A stretch of DNA of 64,000 bases from an uncultured Neomegalonema sp. Lineage in GTDB: Bacteria > Pseudomonadota > Alphaproteobacteria > Rhodobacterales > Rhodobacteraceae. The stretch is from the NCBI GenBank assembly GCA_937911325.1, contig CALDSD010000068.1:1-64000 (forward strand), read 5' to 3'. Every line of letters starts with the position of its first letter. Within the stretch, counting starts at the first letter, position 1. A program made the position numbers and the translations under genes. Of this stretch, positions 52,042 through 62,702 are shown piece by piece. The notes under the pieces are model-generated. The model was not told the DNA's origin. It was given only the letters and a program-made list of their open reading frames with translations, and did no database searches.

Positions 52042-52878
52042 ATGGCGCTACTCAACTTTGAGCGGAAATACCGCGTGCGCGGCGGCACGCTAATTGGCGG
52101 CGACCTTTTCGATTTCTGGGTCGGCCCCTTCTTTGTCGGCTTCTTCGGAGTCACCACAATCTTTTTCGCCGCATTGGGCACGATCTTGATTTTCTGGGGA
52201 GCCGCGCTTCAGGGCACGTTCAACCCATGGACGATCAACATCGCCCCGCCAGACTTGAAATACGGTCTTGGCATGGCGCCTCTGGCGGAAGGCGGTCTTT
52301 GGCAGATCATCACCTTCTGCGCGCACGGCGCTTTCATCAGCTGGGCGCTGAGAGAGGTCGAGATTTGTCGCAAACTTGGCATCGGCTATCACGTGCCAGT
52401 CGCCTTTAGCTTTGCGATCCTCGCCTATTCGACGCTGGTGGTCTTCCGACCGCTGCTGCTGGGCGCGTGGGGACATGGCTTCCCATACGGTATCTTCAGC
52501 CACCTCGATTGGGTGTCGAATGTCGGGTATTCCTACCTGCACTTCCACTACAACCCGGCGCATATGCTGGCGGTGACGTTCTTCTTCACCACGACGCTCG
52601 CGCTGGCGCTGCATGGCGGTCTGGTTCTGTCGGCCTGTAACCCTGAGAAGGGTCATGAGGCGAAGACGCCGGATCACGAAGACACCTTCTTCCGCGACTT
52701 CATCGGCTATTCGGTCGGCACGCTGGGCATTCACCGCCTTGGGCTGCTGCTCGCGCTCAACGCCGGTTTCTGGTCGGCGGTCTGCATCATCATCTCGGGT
52801 CCTGTTTGGACCAAGGGTTGGCCGGAATGGTGGAATTGGTGGCTCGAGCTGCCGATCTGGCCAAACCCGAGCCTCTGA
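52042..52878 (+). CDS. pufL: Photosynthetic reaction centre L subunit
   Basis: A 278-residue, five-helix membrane protein holding the special pair and cofactors. Counting the initiator Met, conserved ligands are His154 and His174 (bacteriochlorophyll), His191 and His231 (non-haem iron), Glu105, and Glu213/Asp214 at the QB pocket, each one more than in the Rhodobacter numbering. [15 protein letters not shown] and [16 protein letters not shown] are typical. GGAGACGG precedes the ATG. No insertion or missing ligand. Confidence 0.98.
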   Translation: MALLNFERKYRVRGGTLIGGDLFDFWVGPFFVGFFGVTTIFFAALGTILIFWGAALQGTFNPWTINIAPPDLKYGLGMAPLAEGGLWQIITFCAHGAFISWALREVEICRKLGIGYHVPVAFSFAILAYSTLVVFRPLLLGAWGHGFPYGIFSHLDWVSNVGYSYLHFHYNPAHMLAVTFFFTTTLALALHGGLVLSACNPEKGHEAKTPDHEDTFFRDFIGYSVGTLGIHRLGLLLALNAGFWSAVCIIISGPVWTKGWPEWWNWWLELPIWPNPSL

Positions 52879-52896
52879 TCTGTGAGGACATGATCC

Positions 52897-53865
52897 ATGG
52901 CTGAATATCAAAACATCTTCAATCAGTTGCAGGTCCAGGGGCCGCCGGAATGGGGCATGGACACGCCAGAGGGCGTCGCGCAAGAGCGCGGCGGCAGTCC
53001 AGGGTTCTCGACCTGGATCGGCTGGTTCGGCAACGCGCAGCTTGGGCCGATCCATCTGGGTTGGTTCGGGGTGATCTCGCTGATCACCGGCACGCTTGCG
53101 ATCAACATCATCGGGTTCAACATGCTGGCGTCGGTCGGCTGGTCGATCCCGGAGTTCATCCGCCAGGGCTTTTGGTTGGCGCTTGAGCCTCCCGGTCCCG
53201 AACACGGACTGAGCATGCCGCCTCTGAACGATGGCGGATGGTACATCATCGCCAGCTTCTTTTTGCTGGTTTCGGTGCTGAGCTGGTGGGTGAGGTCCTA
53301 CCTGCGCGCCTCGGCGCTGGGGATGGGCAAGCATATCTGCTGGGCGTTCGCAGCCGCGATCTGGTTGTTCCTGGTGCTTGGCTTGTTCCGGCCGCTCTTG
53401 ATGGGGTCGTGGTCCGAGGGCGTGCCCTACGGCATCTTCCCGCACCTCGATTGGACGACCGCGTTCTCCATTCGCTACGGGAACCTCTACTACAACCCGT
53501 TCCACGCGCTTTCGATCGTCTTCCTCTACGGCTCGGTCCTCCTGTTCGCGATGCACGGCGCGACGATCATGGCGGTGACCCGCCTGGGCGGCGACCGCGA
53601 ACTCGAACAGATCTATGACCGGGGCACGGCGTCTGAGCGGGCGGCTCTGTTCTGGCGCTGGACCATGGGCTTCAACGCCACGATGGAGGGGATCCACCGC
53701 TGGGCGTGGTGGTTTGCGATCCTGACCCCGATCACGGGCGGCATCGGCATCCTGTTGACCGGAACGGTGGTCGACAACTGGTTCCTCTGGGCGGTCGAGC
53801 ACAATTTCGCGCCGGAATATGGCGGCGCCTATGGCTACGAAGCCTATCAGGGAGGAAACGAGTAA
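52897..53865 (+). CDS. pufM: Photosynthetic reaction centre M subunit
   Basis: A 322-residue five-helix partner of PufL. With Met counted, His183 and His203 bind bacteriochlorophyll, and His220, Glu235 and His267 bind the non-haem iron with the PufL pair. [20 protein letters not shown] is the standard N-terminus. The stop overlaps the pufC start as TAATG. The C-terminal extension ([19 protein letters not shown]) is usual in pufC-containing species. Confidence 0.98.
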   Translation: MAEYQNIFNQLQVQGPPEWGMDTPEGVAQERGGSPGFSTWIGWFGNAQLGPIHLGWFGVISLITGTLAINIIGFNMLASVGWSIPEFIRQGFWLALEPPGPEHGLSMPPLNDGGWYIIASFFLLVSVLSWWVRSYLRASALGMGKHICWAFAAAIWLFLVLGLFRPLLMGSWSEGVPYGIFPHLDWTTAFSIRYGNLYYNPFHALSIVFLYGSVLLFAMHGATIMAVTRLGGDRELEQIYDRGTASERAALFWRWTMGFNATMEGIHRWAWWFAILTPITGGIGILLTGTVVDNWFLWAVEHNFAPEYGGAYGYEAYQGGNE

Positions 53866-54980
53866 TGCCAAACTGGAACCTTCCCTGGTTTCCCGAGTGG
53901 AACAAGAAGAACCCGACCGATGTCTTCGGTCCGGCGATCGTGATCGGAGCTGCGTTCAGCGCTGTGCTCTTTGCGGCTCTGATCATCACCTGGGGCTCGC
54001 CTTACCAGACCGAGTCTGAACAGACCGGACCTGCGGGCACCGGGATGAGCGTGGCGAAGTTCATCTCGATGAAGCGGGCGGGCGATCCTACGGTGGAGGA
54101 CTACTACACCGAAGAAGCCTACACGCCTGAAGCCGGCGATGTTCTGGCCAAGGACGTCTATGAGAACGTGCAGGTGCTCGGAGATCTGACCGAGGACAAC
54201 TTTACTCGGCTGATGGGCGCGATCACCCAATGGGTCTCGCCCGAGCAGGGGTGCGAGTACTGCCATGCGGGCGCTGCGGACGGGAACTACGCTGACGACG
54301 ATCTTTACACCAAGGTCGTCTCCCGGCGGATGATCCAGATGAACCAGTGGCTCAACGAGGAGTGGGGCGACCATGTCGGCGCCGCCGGCGTGAACTGCTA
54401 CACCTGTCACCGCGGTCAGAACGTGCCGTCGGACATCTGGTTCCGACTTGCGCCTCTGAAGGAGAACTCGGCCGGTTGGTCGGCTGTCCAGAACTTTGCG
54501 ACGGCGCAGACCGTGTCGACCTCGTTGCCGCATGACGCGCTCGAGCGGTATCTGCTCGGCGAAGAGGACGTTGCGGTGCATGACCTCGAGCCGCGCGTGG
54601 CGGGGCTGGCTTCGGATCCCGACTACCGGGCCTGGCAGCACACGGAGCGCACCTATTCGCTCATGAACTACTTCTCGAACTCGCTCGGCGTGAACTGCAC
54701 CTTCTGCCACAACTCCCGGGCCTTCTACGACCCGGCGCAGCACACCCCGCAATGGGCTGTCGCTCAGCTCGCGCGGTTGATGGTTCAGGACACGAACAAC
54801 GAGTACCTCGTGCCGCTCAAGGACACCTATCCGGAGAACCGGTTGGGTCCGAAGCATGGCGATGCTCCGAAAGCGGCTTGCAAGACCTGTCACAAGGGTT
54901 GGAACAAGCCGATGAATGGGCTCGACGTGATCTCGGATTGGCCCGAGCTCGCAACCACTGGCGCCCCTGTTTACGAATAG
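53865..54980 (+). CDS. pufC: Reaction centre tetrahaem cytochrome c subunit
   Basis: A 371-residue periplasmic cytochrome that reduces the photo-oxidised special pair. Four CxxCH motifs are at residues 130-134, 178-182, 278-282 and 339-343. The N-terminus has one hydrophobic segment (about 20-43) with no lipobox Cys, so it is probably membrane-anchored by an uncleaved helix rather than by a lipid. AGGGAGGAAACG precedes the ATG. Its presence with no pufX in view matches Roseobacter or Rhodovulum-type puf operons. Last gene of the superoperon. Confidence 0.97.
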   Translation: MPNWNLPWFPEWNKKNPTDVFGPAIVIGAAFSAVLFAALIITWGSPYQTESEQTGPAGTGMSVAKFISMKRAGDPTVEDYYTEEAYTPEAGDVLAKDVYENVQVLGDLTEDNFTRLMGAITQWVSPEQGCEYCHAGAADGNYADDDLYTKVVSRRMIQMNQWLNEEWGDHVGAAGVNCYTCHRGQNVPSDIWFRLAPLKENSAGWSAVQNFATAQTVSTSLPHDALERYLLGEEDVAVHDLEPRVAGLASDPDYRAWQHTERTYSLMNYFSNSLGVNCTFCHNSRAFYDPAQHTPQWAVAQLARLMVQDTNNEYLVPLKDTYPENRLGPKHGDAPKAACKTCHKGWNKPMNGLDVISDWPELATTGAPVYE

Positions 54981-54983
54981 GCG

Positions 54984-55016
54984 CGCCCAATAAAGACCGA
55001 AAACCCTCGTTGGGCG
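54984..55016 (+). terminator. Hairpin immediately after pufC
   Basis: CGCCCAA (54984-54990) and TTGGGCG (55010-55016) form a perfect 7-bp stem with a 19-base A-rich loop, starting 4 bases after the pufC stop. There is no clear U-tract. Confidence 0.5.
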
Positions 55017-55060
55017 ATCCTTGCCCCCACATGGGGTCGCTTGATGCTCTTCGGTCTCGT

Positions 55061-55094
55061 CGCCCGCGGTGCAGCTTCCCTCGCATCGCGGGCG
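55061..55094 (+). terminator. GC-rich hairpin between pufC and dxs
   Basis: CGCCCGCG (55061-55068) pairs with CGCGGGCG (55087-55094), an 18-base loop, followed by CTTTAC. With the hairpin at 54984 it probably ends or stabilises the puf transcript. The remaining part of the 193-base gap shows no gene. Confidence 0.5.
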
Positions 55095-55173
55095 CTTTAC
55101 CCCCGCCCGGGGGATTCAGGGAGGGCTGAAAGCGTCTAAGGGGCGGAGCGCTTGAGCAAAGAAAGAAAACAAG

Positions 55174-57126
55174 ATGACCGCGCCAATCGACACCGGTTTT
55201 CCCGCTCACCGTCCAGCGACGCCACTGCTCGACCGCGTCGCGGGTCCGGCCGATTTGCGCAGCATGCCCGACGGCTCCTTGACGAAGCTTGCGGATGAAC
55301 TGCGAGCGGAGACGGTCTCCGCGGTGTCGGTGACCGGGGGACATCTTGGATCGAGCCTTGGCGTCGTCGAGCTGACAGTGGCGATCCACGCGGTTTTCAA
55401 CACCCCTCATGACAAACTCATCTGGGATGTCGGGCACCAGTGCTATCCGCACAAGATCCTGACCGGGCGGCGCGACCGGATCCGCACGCTGCGCCAGAAG
55501 GACGGGCTTTCCGGGTTCACCAAACGCAAGGAGAGCGTCTACGATCCGTTTGGCGCAGCCCATTCCTCGACCTCGATCTCAGCCGGGCTGGGCTTCGCGG
55601 TCGCTCGGGATATGGGCGAGTCGACAGGCGACGCGATCGCGGTGATCGGCGATGGGGCGATCAGCGCCGGCATGGCCTATGAAGCTCTCAACAACGCGGG
55701 CGATCAGGGACGACGTCTTTTCGTTATTCTCAACGACAATGAGATGTCGATTTCCCCGCCTGTCGGCGCGATGTCGCAGTACCTGTCGGGGCTTTATGCG
55801 AACACGCCGCTCTTTGGTCTCAAGGAGATCGCCGATGGGTTCGCCAAGACGCTTCCGCAGCCCTTCCGCGAGGGGGCGAAGCGGGCGCGGTCGCTGGTCA
55901 CCGGATTGGGCGGCGGCACATTGTTCGAGGAGCTCGGCTTCTCCTATGTCGGGCCAATCGACGGCCACGATCTAAGCCAGCTGCTTCCGGTGTTGCGTGC
56001 AGCCCGGGCACGGGCCACAGGGCCGGTGCTCATCCATTGCGTCACAGTGAAGGGCAAGGGGTATCAGCCCGCCGAAACGTCCTCGGACAAGTACCACGGC
56101 GTCTCGAAATTCGATGTGGTCTCGGGCGCACAGAAGAAATCCAAAGGCAATGCGCCGAGCTACACGTCGGTCTTCGGAAAGGCGCTTGTCGCGGAGGCTG
56201 AGCGCGATCCGAAGATCGTCGCTGTGACGGCCGCCATGCCGGCGGGCACCGGCGTCAATCTGATGATGGAGCGTTTCCCGGCTCGGAGCTTCGACGTCGG
56301 CATCGCCGAGCAGCATGGCGTCACATTCGCCGCCGGCATGGCGGCTGGAGGGCTGAAGCCGTTCTGCGCGATCTACTCGACTTTCTTGCAGCGCGGTTAC
56401 GATCAGCTCGTGCACGATGTTGCGCTTCAAGGACTGCCTGTCCGGTTCGCGATCGACCGCGCGGGGCTCGTCGGCGCCGATGGGGCCACGCATGCCGGCG
56501 CTTTCGACGTCGCGTATCTCGCCAATTTGCCGGGCATGGTTGTGATGGCTGCGGGCGATGAAGCGGAGCTGATGCACATGGTCGCCACGGCGGCCGCCTA
56601 TGACGAGGGTCCAATCGCCTTCCGCTACCCTCGCGGCGAAGGTGTCGGCGTCGATATGCCGGAACGCGGCGAGGTTCTCGAAATCGGCAAAGGGCGGGTG
56701 CTGGTCGAAGGGACGCGCGTGGCGCTCCTCTCTTACGGGGCGCATCTGTCTGAATGCCTGATCGCCGCCGAGGCGCTCGAGGCCCGTGGCGTTTCAACGA
56801 CCGTCGCCGATGCGCGATTCGCCAAGCCGATCGACACAGATCTTCTTGGCCGCCTCGCAGATGAGCACGCCGCGCTGATCACTGTCGAGCAGGGCGCGCG
56901 AGGCGGTTTCGGCGCTCATGCATTGCATTGGCTGTCCGAGACCGGTCGGCTCGACGACGGTTTGCGGATCCGTACGATGACGTTGCCAGATCACTTCATT
57001 GATCAGGCGAGCCCAGAGGACATGTACAAGGAAGCCGGTCTGACAGCGGATGATATCGCCGCGACGGCCCTGAATGCGCTCGGGGTCGCGGCGCCGAGGT
57101 TCGGAACAGGGTCCGCTATCGCTTAA
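55174..57126 (+). CDS. dxs: 1-deoxy-D-xylulose-5-phosphate synthase
   Basis: A 650-residue ThDP enzyme making DXP from pyruvate and glyceraldehyde 3-phosphate, the first step of the MEP isoprenoid route. Features: [28 protein letters not shown], the ThDP motif [18 protein letters not shown] near residue 152, and the transketolase pyrimidine region [18 protein letters not shown] near 370-390. The ribosome site is weak (GAAAGAAAACAAG). It is placed after the puf operon, supplying precursors for pigments. The stop converges with and overlaps idi by 4 bases. Confidence 0.96.
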   Translation: MTAPIDTGFPAHRPATPLLDRVAGPADLRSMPDGSLTKLADELRAETVSAVSVTGGHLGSSLGVVELTVAIHAVFNTPHDKLIWDVGHQCYPHKILTGRRDRIRTLRQKDGLSGFTKRKESVYDPFGAAHSSTSISAGLGFAVARDMGESTGDAIAVIGDGAISAGMAYEALNNAGDQGRRLFVILNDNEMSISPPVGAMSQYLSGLYANTPLFGLKEIADGFAKTLPQPFREGAKRARSLVTGLGGGTLFEELGFSYVGPIDGHDLSQLLPVLRAARARATGPVLIHCVTVKGKGYQPAETSSDKYHGVSKFDVVSGAQKKSKGNAPSYTSVFGKALVAEAERDPKIVAVTAAMPAGTGVNLMMERFPARSFDVGIAEQHGVTFAAGMAAGGLKPFCAIYSTFLQRGYDQLVHDVALQGLPVRFAIDRAGLVGADGATHAGAFDVAYLANLPGMVVMAAGDEAELMHMVATAAAYDEGPIAFRYPRGEGVGVDMPERGEVLEIGKGRVLVEGTRVALLSYGAHLSECLIAAEALEARGVSTTVADARFAKPIDTDLLGRLADEHAALITVEQGARGGFGAHALHWLSETGRLDDGLRIRTMTLPDHFIDQASPEDMYKEAGLTADDIAATALNALGVAAPRFGTGSAIA

Positions 57127-57686
57127 GCGGCTACGGTTCTTTCGAAGATCTGATCGCTGTGCTCGGTCAGATAGATCCGGAGCCACGGCGTGAACTGGTC
57201 TGGCGTCTCGGCGATCTCGGCTGTGAGCGTTGTGCGCGAAACCCACCGGAAATCCATCACCTCATCAGGGTTTGGTCGGATCTGGAAGCGGTCCCGCGCG
57301 GCTTCGGCTACGAAGATGTCAACCAGCTCATGCTCGACCAGCGCCGGCGCGCCGTCACGGGTCGGCACATCTGCGCGGTACTCGATCCGATCGCGGGCGT
57401 CGAGTTGGAGCCCTGTGATCCCAAGCTCCTCGTTCAGACGTCTGCACGCGCAATCCAACGCGTTCTCACCCCAGTACGGATGGGTGCAGCAGGTGTTCGC
57501 CCACAGGCCAGGCGTATGATATTTGCCCATCGCGCGCCGCTGGATCAGCAGGTCGTCGCCATCCATCACGAAAACGGAAATCGCCTTGTGGCGCAGACCC
57601 AGCACATGCGCCTCAAGCTTTTCGACGGGCGTCAGCTTTCCCTCGACCCAGGCCGGGATCATGATTTTCGTGTCGCTTGTCGTCAT
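57123..57686 (-). CDS. idi: Isopentenyl-diphosphate delta-isomerase, type I
   Basis: A 187-residue Nudix-fold isomerase interconverting IPP and DMAPP. The catalytic Cys67 in ANTCCTHP (with His69) falls at the same number as in E. coli Idi. The Nudix-like region is [12 protein letters not shown], with metal/catalytic acidic residues in VEHELVDIF. It ends the ppaA-ppsR-bchG-bchP operon, 8 bases after bchP. The last 4 bases overlap dxs convergently, with no room for a terminator. Confidence 0.95.
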   Translation of the reverse strand: MTTSDTKIMIPAWVEGKLTPVEKLEAHVLGLRHKAISVFVMDGDDLLIQRRAMGKYHTPGLWANTCCTHPYWGENALDCACRRLNEELGITGLQLDARDRIEYRADVPTRDGAPALVEHELVDIFVAEAARDRFQIRPNPDEVMDFRWVSRTTLTAEIAETPDQFTPWLRIYLTEHSDQIFERTVAA

Positions 57687-57694
57687 TTGCGAAC

Positions 57695-58879
57695 TCAGCC
57701 GGCTGTCGCCGGGATCAACCTTGTGAGATGCGCGATGTTCTTGGCCATGATCTTCAGATGGGCCAGAGGTCGTGCGCGCACGAGCTTCTTGTTCATATAG
57801 GCCTCAAACGTCAGACGCTGCACGTCGACGTCGTGACACAGGGAGACAAAACGCTCTCGGCGTTCGTCGGAACGATAATACGCGTCCTGCATTGCGCCGA
57901 GCACCTGGAAAACGGTCTTGTGTTCTTTCATGAACCGTTTGCGCGCGAGTTGCAGATCCTTCGCTTTCCCGGATGCGAGGCAAGCCGACGCCGCCTGCGC
58001 CGCGAATTCCCCGCCGATCATCGCGTAGTAGATGCCCTCGCCGGAAGACGGCGCCACCACGCCCGCCGCATCGCCGGCGAGCACGACGTCATGGCCATTG
58101 TCCCAGCGAGAAAGAGGCTTGAGCGGGATCGGCGCGCCTTCACGGCGGATCGTTTCGCACTCGTTCAGTCCGGACGCCTCGCGCAGGGATCTTGTCGCCG
58201 CCTTGAGATCAAAGCCGGGTTTGCCGGTTCCCATGCCGACGCTGGCCTTTTGACCATGCGGAAACACCCAGCCGTAGAAATCCGGCGAGATCGCGCCGTC
58301 GTAGATCACGTCGCAGCGGTTGGGATCGTAAGTGCTGGCGGAACCCGCCGGCGCCTCGATGATTTCATGATACGCGATCACGTAGGGGATCTCGTCGCCG
58401 CCCGGCACCTCGGCGCGGGCGACATCGGATCGAGCGCCGTCTGCGCCAATCACCAGCTTTGCTGGAAGTCTCTCGTCGGAGCCGGTTTTCTGATCGCGGT
58501 AGATGACGCGCGGGCCCGCTTCGGACCTCTCAATGCGCTTGAAGGTTCCTGTTATGCGCTCTGCCCCGGCCGCCGCGGCGCGCTCTCGCAGGAACTCGTC
58601 GAAATCCTCGCGATCGACCATGCCGACAAACCCGTTTTCAATCGGAATGTCGACGCTGCGCGCAGTGGGCGAGATCATCCGCGCGGTGTTGATCTTTGCG
58701 ACGAGCAGATGGTCGGGGATCTCAAAGTCCTCGATCAGTCTGGGCGGCACCGCTCCTCCACATGGCTTGATCCGACCGGCTCGGTCGAGCAGCGCCACGC
58801 TATGCCCCTCGCGGGCAAGTTGTTCCGCGGCTGTCGCGCCCGAGGGGCCGCCGCCGACGACTACGACGTCGTAGCGCAT
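57695..58879 (-). CDS. bchP: Geranylgeranyl diphosphate/bacteriochlorophyll reductase BchP
   Basis: A 394-residue flavoprotein that reduces the geranylgeranyl tail of bacteriochlorophyll to phytyl. The FAD motif is VVVVGGGPSGATAAEQLA (residues 4-21), followed by KPCGGAVPPRLIEDF. GWVFPHGQKASVGMGTG and VLAGDAAGVVAPSSGEGIYYAM are family marks. The start lies inside the 3' end of the PucC-like gene (19-base overlap), so it is coupled to it. Confidence 0.95.
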   Translation of the reverse strand: MRYDVVVVGGGPSGATAAEQLAREGHSVALLDRAGRIKPCGGAVPPRLIEDFEIPDHLLVAKINTARMISPTARSVDIPIENGFVGMVDREDFDEFLRERAAAAGAERITGTFKRIERSEAGPRVIYRDQKTGSDERLPAKLVIGADGARSDVARAEVPGGDEIPYVIAYHEIIEAPAGSASTYDPNRCDVIYDGAISPDFYGWVFPHGQKASVGMGTGKPGFDLKAATRSLREASGLNECETIRREGAPIPLKPLSRWDNGHDVVLAGDAAGVVAPSSGEGIYYAMIGGEFAAQAASACLASGKAKDLQLARKRFMKEHKTVFQVLGAMQDAYYRSDERRERFVSLCHDVDVQRLTFEAYMNKKLVRARPLAHLKIMAKNIAHLTRLIPATAG

Positions 58880-60219
58880 GACAAATCTCCTGATGAAAAA
58901 GCGTCTTCGTCCGTTCGCGACGCGGCCGGATAGACGCCGTCGACAACGCGAAGCGCGAGCAGGGCGGACAGAATGAACAAGCCCGCCTCAGCAACGAAAA
59001 CGACTGCGAACGCGTCTGCCGTCGCGGTCATCGTCGCCCGCATCACATCGACCGCGCCAGCGCCGAGCAAGCCGCCAAACCCAGCCGCGATCGCCTGTGC
59101 CGCGCCCCAAAGGCCCATACGCGTGCCTTCGCGAGAGCTGCGCCCTTCGCCGGCGAGCTGCATCATCGAACCGATCGCCGCAACTGCGAAGGCTCCGTTG
59201 GCGAAGCCGAGGAAGACGACCGCCGGAACGAGAGGCGCGGTCGGACCCAGCTGGCCGAGAAACGCGATGAGCGCCAAAGCGGCCGCGGACGCGAGGCATC
59301 CAGCCAGCACCCAGAACCTCAGGGTGCCGATCCGCAGGCCCGTGCACGCGATCCCCACTGTCAGCATCCCAAGGAAGACGCCGCCGTTCTGAGCGCCGGA
59401 AAGCGATGTCGACTGACCTGGCGTAAAGGCGAAGACCAGGCCGGAATAAGGTTCCAGGATCAGCTCCTGCATGAAGTAGGCTGTCATCGACAGAAACACG
59501 AAGACTGTGAAATGTCGGGCCTTGGGTTCGGCCCAGACTTCGCGCAATCCCTCGAAGAACGGCGTCGGCTTTTCATCGCCGCGTTGCGGGAGCGTAACCG
59601 AGCGCTCTACGCCCACGACCGCCAGACAGGTCGCCAGAAATGCGCCGCCCACGACGATGGCGACGATCTTGAGCAGCAAGGCCGGCGAGTAGGGGTCCAG
59701 GAACGCTCCGACGGTCGCCGCTGTGATCGCAATGCCGGCGATCATCATCATCCAAGTGATCGTCGCGGCGGCCGCGCGTCGACGCGGAGCGGTCGCCGTC
59801 GCCAAAAGCGCGAGCAGCGACGTTCCCGATGCGCCGACCCCGACGCCGATCAGCGCGTACGCTACAATCGATAGCACGAGCCCCCAGGCGAAGGCGCTCT
59901 CCATGATCACGACCCCAAGCGCCGCGGCGAACCCGCCCAATGCGAGCGCGCCGACGCCGCCAATGATCCACGGCGTCCGGCTTCCGCCTGCATCGGAGCG
60001 ATACCCCCAGTTCGGGCGCGTGATCTGAACCCCGTAGTGAAGGGCGACCAAGAAGCCTGGCAGAACGGCGGGCAGCGCCAGTTCGACCACCATCAGTCGG
60101 TTCAGCGTCGATGTCGTCAGGACGACGATGGCCCCCAAAGCAGTTTGCACCAAGCCCAGCCTGACGATCGACAGCCATGACAGGGTCCGTATGGACGACT
60201 GTGCGTCTGATGCGGTCAT
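58861..60219 (-). CDS. BCD-family (PucC/LhaA-like) MFS transporter between bchG and bchP
   Basis: A 452-residue protein with 12 predicted membrane helices of the bacteriochlorophyll delivery (BCD/PucC) family. SIVRLGLVQTALGAIVVLTTSTLNRLMVVELALPA (cited in part), HYGVQITRPNWGYRSD and GANNGG-like SGAQNGGVFLGML are diagnostic. The gene between bchG and bchP is called orf428 or bch2 in Rhodobacter; related LhaA and PucC assist antenna assembly, perhaps by delivering pigment. ATGA overlap with bchG and 19-base overlap with bchP. Confidence 0.92.
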   Translation of the reverse strand: MTASDAQSSIRTLSWLSIVRLGLVQTALGAIVVLTTSTLNRLMVVELALPAVLPGFLVALHYGVQITRPNWGYRSDAGGSRTPWIIGGVGALALGGFAAALGVVIMESAFAWGLVLSIVAYALIGVGVGASGTSLLALLATATAPRRRAAAATITWMMMIAGIAITAATVGAFLDPYSPALLLKIVAIVVGGAFLATCLAVVGVERSVTLPQRGDEKPTPFFEGLREVWAEPKARHFTVFVFLSMTAYFMQELILEPYSGLVFAFTPGQSTSLSGAQNGGVFLGMLTVGIACTGLRIGTLRFWVLAGCLASAAALALIAFLGQLGPTAPLVPAVVFLGFANGAFAVAAIGSMMQLAGEGRSSREGTRMGLWGAAQAIAAGFGGLLGAGAVDVMRATMTATADAFAVVFVAEAGLFILSALLALRVVDGVYPAASRTDEDAFSSGDLSCATTS

Positions 60220-61151
60220 AGTCCCGTCTCCAGTCCGCTAATCGATAGGTTTCGCAAAGCGACCGCGGCGACCATCATGCCCGCGACGTAAAGCGTGACG
60301 CCCGCGCCGTTGTACCAGGGCGCCAGGCCCTTCGGGTCGCGCAGCATGACCCGCATGGCCCGCGCCTGGAGGCCAAGCAGCGCTGCGATGATCGCCGCAT
60401 GAATCGGCTGTCCCCACCACAGCAGCAGACCAATGACCACAATCTGCGGCCCGGCCATCACCCAGCAGGCCACCCGCGCCGCGCGCTCGGGGCCGAGCGT
60501 CACCGGCAACGACCGCACGCCCATGGCCCGGTCGCCGACCAGCGCCTTGAAATCGTTGAGCGTCATGATCCCGTGAGCGCCGAGCGCATAAAGGCCCGCA
60601 ATGATCACAATCGGCCAGGACGGCGCGCCGGCGCTCATCACGGCGGCGCCCGTGAACCACGGCAGGCCTTCATAGCAGAGTCCGACAAGCCCCGGACCCC
60701 ACCACCCTGAGCGTTTGAGACGCACGGGTTCCGCCGAGTAGGCCCACGCGCACAGGACGGCCACGACCGTCGCGCCGAAGCCCCAGGGACCAAGCAACGC
60801 GCCGCCGCCGAGGGCCAGAACCGACATGATGAGAGCGATCCAAAGGCCCCAGCGTCCCGGGGTTCGGCCCGACGGGATCGGGCGATGCGGCTCGTTGATC
60901 GCATCGACATGCCGGTCGCACCAATCATTGGCGGCCTGGCTCATCCCGCAAACAATCGGACCCGCAAGAAGCACCCCAAGCAGCAGCTCGGGCCAACGAC
61001 CGCTGGTCAGCCCGCCCAAGGTGGCCCCGGACGAAACGACTCCGCATGCGAAGGCCCACATGGGGGGAAACCACGTGATCGGCTTGATGAGCTCCAGAAC
61101 CGCCGACGGCGCGGGCAGCGCGCGAGGTTGTAAATCTGACGAGACACTCAT
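60216..61151 (-). CDS. bchG: Bacteriochlorophyll synthase BchG
   Basis: A 311-residue UbiA-family membrane prenyltransferase that esterifies bacteriochlorophyllide a with geranylgeranyl or phytyl diphosphate. The Asp-rich motif is NDWCDRHVDAINEPHRPIPSG (Asp76, Asp79, Asp83; in part), and the second is NDFKALVGDRAMGVRSLP. The leader (61152-61238) contains TTGACC, 17 bases and GAATCT on the minus strand, a possible promoter. No Shine-Dalgarno precedes the ATG. It overlaps the PucC-like gene as ATGA. Confidence 0.95.
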   Translation of the reverse strand: MSVSSDLQPRALPAPSAVLELIKPITWFPPMWAFACGVVSSGATLGGLTSGRWPELLLGVLLAGPIVCGMSQAANDWCDRHVDAINEPHRPIPSGRTPGRWGLWIALIMSVLALGGGALLGPWGFGATVVAVLCAWAYSAEPVRLKRSGWWGPGLVGLCYEGLPWFTGAAVMSAGAPSWPIVIIAGLYALGAHGIMTLNDFKALVGDRAMGVRSLPVTLGPERAARVACWVMAGPQIVVIGLLLWWGQPIHAAIIAALLGLQARAMRVMLRDPKGLAPWYNGAGVTLYVAGMMVAAVALRNLSISGLETGL

Positions 61152-61238
61152 GGTGTCAACTAAACAGCAACAGTGAGATTCTGAAAAGTTTTTTTCTCGG
61201 TCAAAACCCAGATCGGCGCGGTGCGTGCGCGGCGACGG

Positions 61239-62654
61239 CTAGTTGTCCGAGTTCTTGTCCAGAAGGCCGTACTTGCGGAGCTTCACGTAAAGGCTCTGTC
61301 GAGAGAGGCCGAGCATCTCCGCCGCCGCGACGCGGTTATTGCGGGTGAGCTCAACGGCGGTCTCAATGCACATCTTTTCAACGACGTCGGTGGTGGCCGC
61401 CACAAGATCCTTGAGCGGCGCGGAGCCGACAAGCTCCATCACGTTTCGAACGCCTTCGTCGCTGACCGCCCCGTCACGCGGCGCGTCGAGCCTGGTCGCG
61501 TCTCGGATGGTCATTGCAAAGAAGGGCTCGGAGCGGTCCTTGAGATGCGTCACCGCGATTTCGACCGGAACCATCGTGCCGTAATTGCTCTTGAGCTGCG
61601 TCGCATACAGCCGCATGCGCCCTGTCCTCGCGGCATTCTCGGTGAGCACTTTCAAGTCTATGGCGCCACGCGCGAGGAAATCGGACAGCGGAGCTGATCG
61701 AAGATCGCTGATCTGGGCGATGTCGCAGAGGATCAAGAACCCTTCATTCGCATAGCGAATATCTCCGCGAGCATCCGTGATAACGACGGCGTCGGGTCCC
61801 TTTTCATAAAGCGCGTGCAGCGCGTCGCGCAGCTCTTCGGTGACAGGCTCCGTCTTGTCCGCGGCTTCAATCCGGCAAAGCAAGATCATCTCGCCGGCCG
61901 AGCGGAAAAGCGTCGGCGCGATCAAGACCTCTTTTCTGGTTTTGCGCGTGCGCGCCGAAACGGTTCGCGAAGAGGATGCAACCGCGGCATCGCTGAGGTC
62001 ATCGAGAAACTCTTTGCGTTGCCGCCCTTCAAACGCCTGGATGAACGATGTCCCGCTCAGGCTTTCGACGTCTTCGTTCAGCAGGCGCGCAGTCGCCGAA
62101 TTGGCGCTCAAAATCCGGCCTGTGCTGGCGTCGACGATCGCGACTGCGTCGGTCATCGCTTCCATCAACACGCGGTAGCGCGTTTCAAAGTCGCGGGACC
62201 GCTCGTAGTCCTTTTCAAGCGCCATCTGAGCTTTGACGAGCTGCTGCTGCACCTCAGCTATTGGGCGCAGGTCGCGTCCCAAAAGAATGAGAGCGCCTTG
62301 ATCATTAGCCGGATGCGCTGTGTAGCGAATGGGAAACTCCCAGTTCGCGTTGTCGACGTGATTGATCTCGAAGGGCTTGGATCCCCGTTCGTCGCCTTTC
62401 TTGAGCGCTGTCAGCCGCGACTTCAGCTTGGGCCGGCTTTCGACAGTCAAGAACTCCTCGAGCGCCCGTCCCTCCCAGTGATCGAGGCAGCCGAGGCTGC
62501 GGTTCTCGGGATTCACGGAAATGCTGGCGACCACGCCGACTGCGTCGACGACGATCGCAAGGTCGCAACTAGAGGCGAGGATCGCACCGAACTTGTCGGG
62601 CGAGACCGCAGGGCGCTGATCTTTGCCCTTGAATTGCGTCTCGTGTCTCGTCAC
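61239..62654 (-). CDS. ppsR: Photosynthesis gene repressor PpsR/CrtJ
   Basis: A 471-residue transcription repressor of bch, crt and antenna genes under oxygen. It has an N-terminal domain, PAS domains (RYRVLMEAMTDAVAIVDASTGRILSAN and ALYEKGPDAVVITDARGDIRYANEGF, in part) and a C-terminal Fis-type helix-turn-helix (NNRVAAAEMLGLSRQSLYVKLRKYGL, in part). Cys429 in KMCIETA is at the position of the redox-active Cys of Rhodobacter PpsR; others are in LLCRIE and LILCDIAQ. The start is GTG at 62654 with a poor ribosome site. The operators found in this window fit its TGT-N12-ACA specificity. Confidence 0.95.
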   Translation of the reverse strand: MTRHETQFKGKDQRPAVSPDKFGAILASSCDLAIVVDAVGVVASISVNPENRSLGCLDHWEGRALEEFLTVESRPKLKSRLTALKKGDERGSKPFEINHVDNANWEFPIRYTAHPANDQGALILLGRDLRPIAEVQQQLVKAQMALEKDYERSRDFETRYRVLMEAMTDAVAIVDASTGRILSANSATARLLNEDVESLSGTSFIQAFEGRQRKEFLDDLSDAAVASSSRTVSARTRKTRKEVLIAPTLFRSAGEMILLCRIEAADKTEPVTEELRDALHALYEKGPDAVVITDARGDIRYANEGFLILCDIAQISDLRSAPLSDFLARGAIDLKVLTENAARTGRMRLYATQLKSNYGTMVPVEIAVTHLKDRSEPFFAMTIRDATRLDAPRDGAVSDEGVRNVMELVGSAPLKDLVAATTDVVEKMCIETAVELTRNNRVAAAEMLGLSRQSLYVKLRKYGLLDKNSDN

Positions 62655-62702
62655 TGCCGCCGTCTCTCGTACGTTTTGTTCGTCGTATGACGCGCTGCGC
62701 CC

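Noticed and set aside
52090-53871. 593-codon minus-strand frame
   Set aside because: Antisense to pufL and pufM, whose ligands are intact; Arg/Asp/Gln-rich nonsense product.
61152-61175. TGT...ACA pattern upstream of bchG
   Set aside because: The spacing is 13 (TGTTGCTGTTTAGTTGACA on the minus strand), not 12, so I do not call it a PpsR site.
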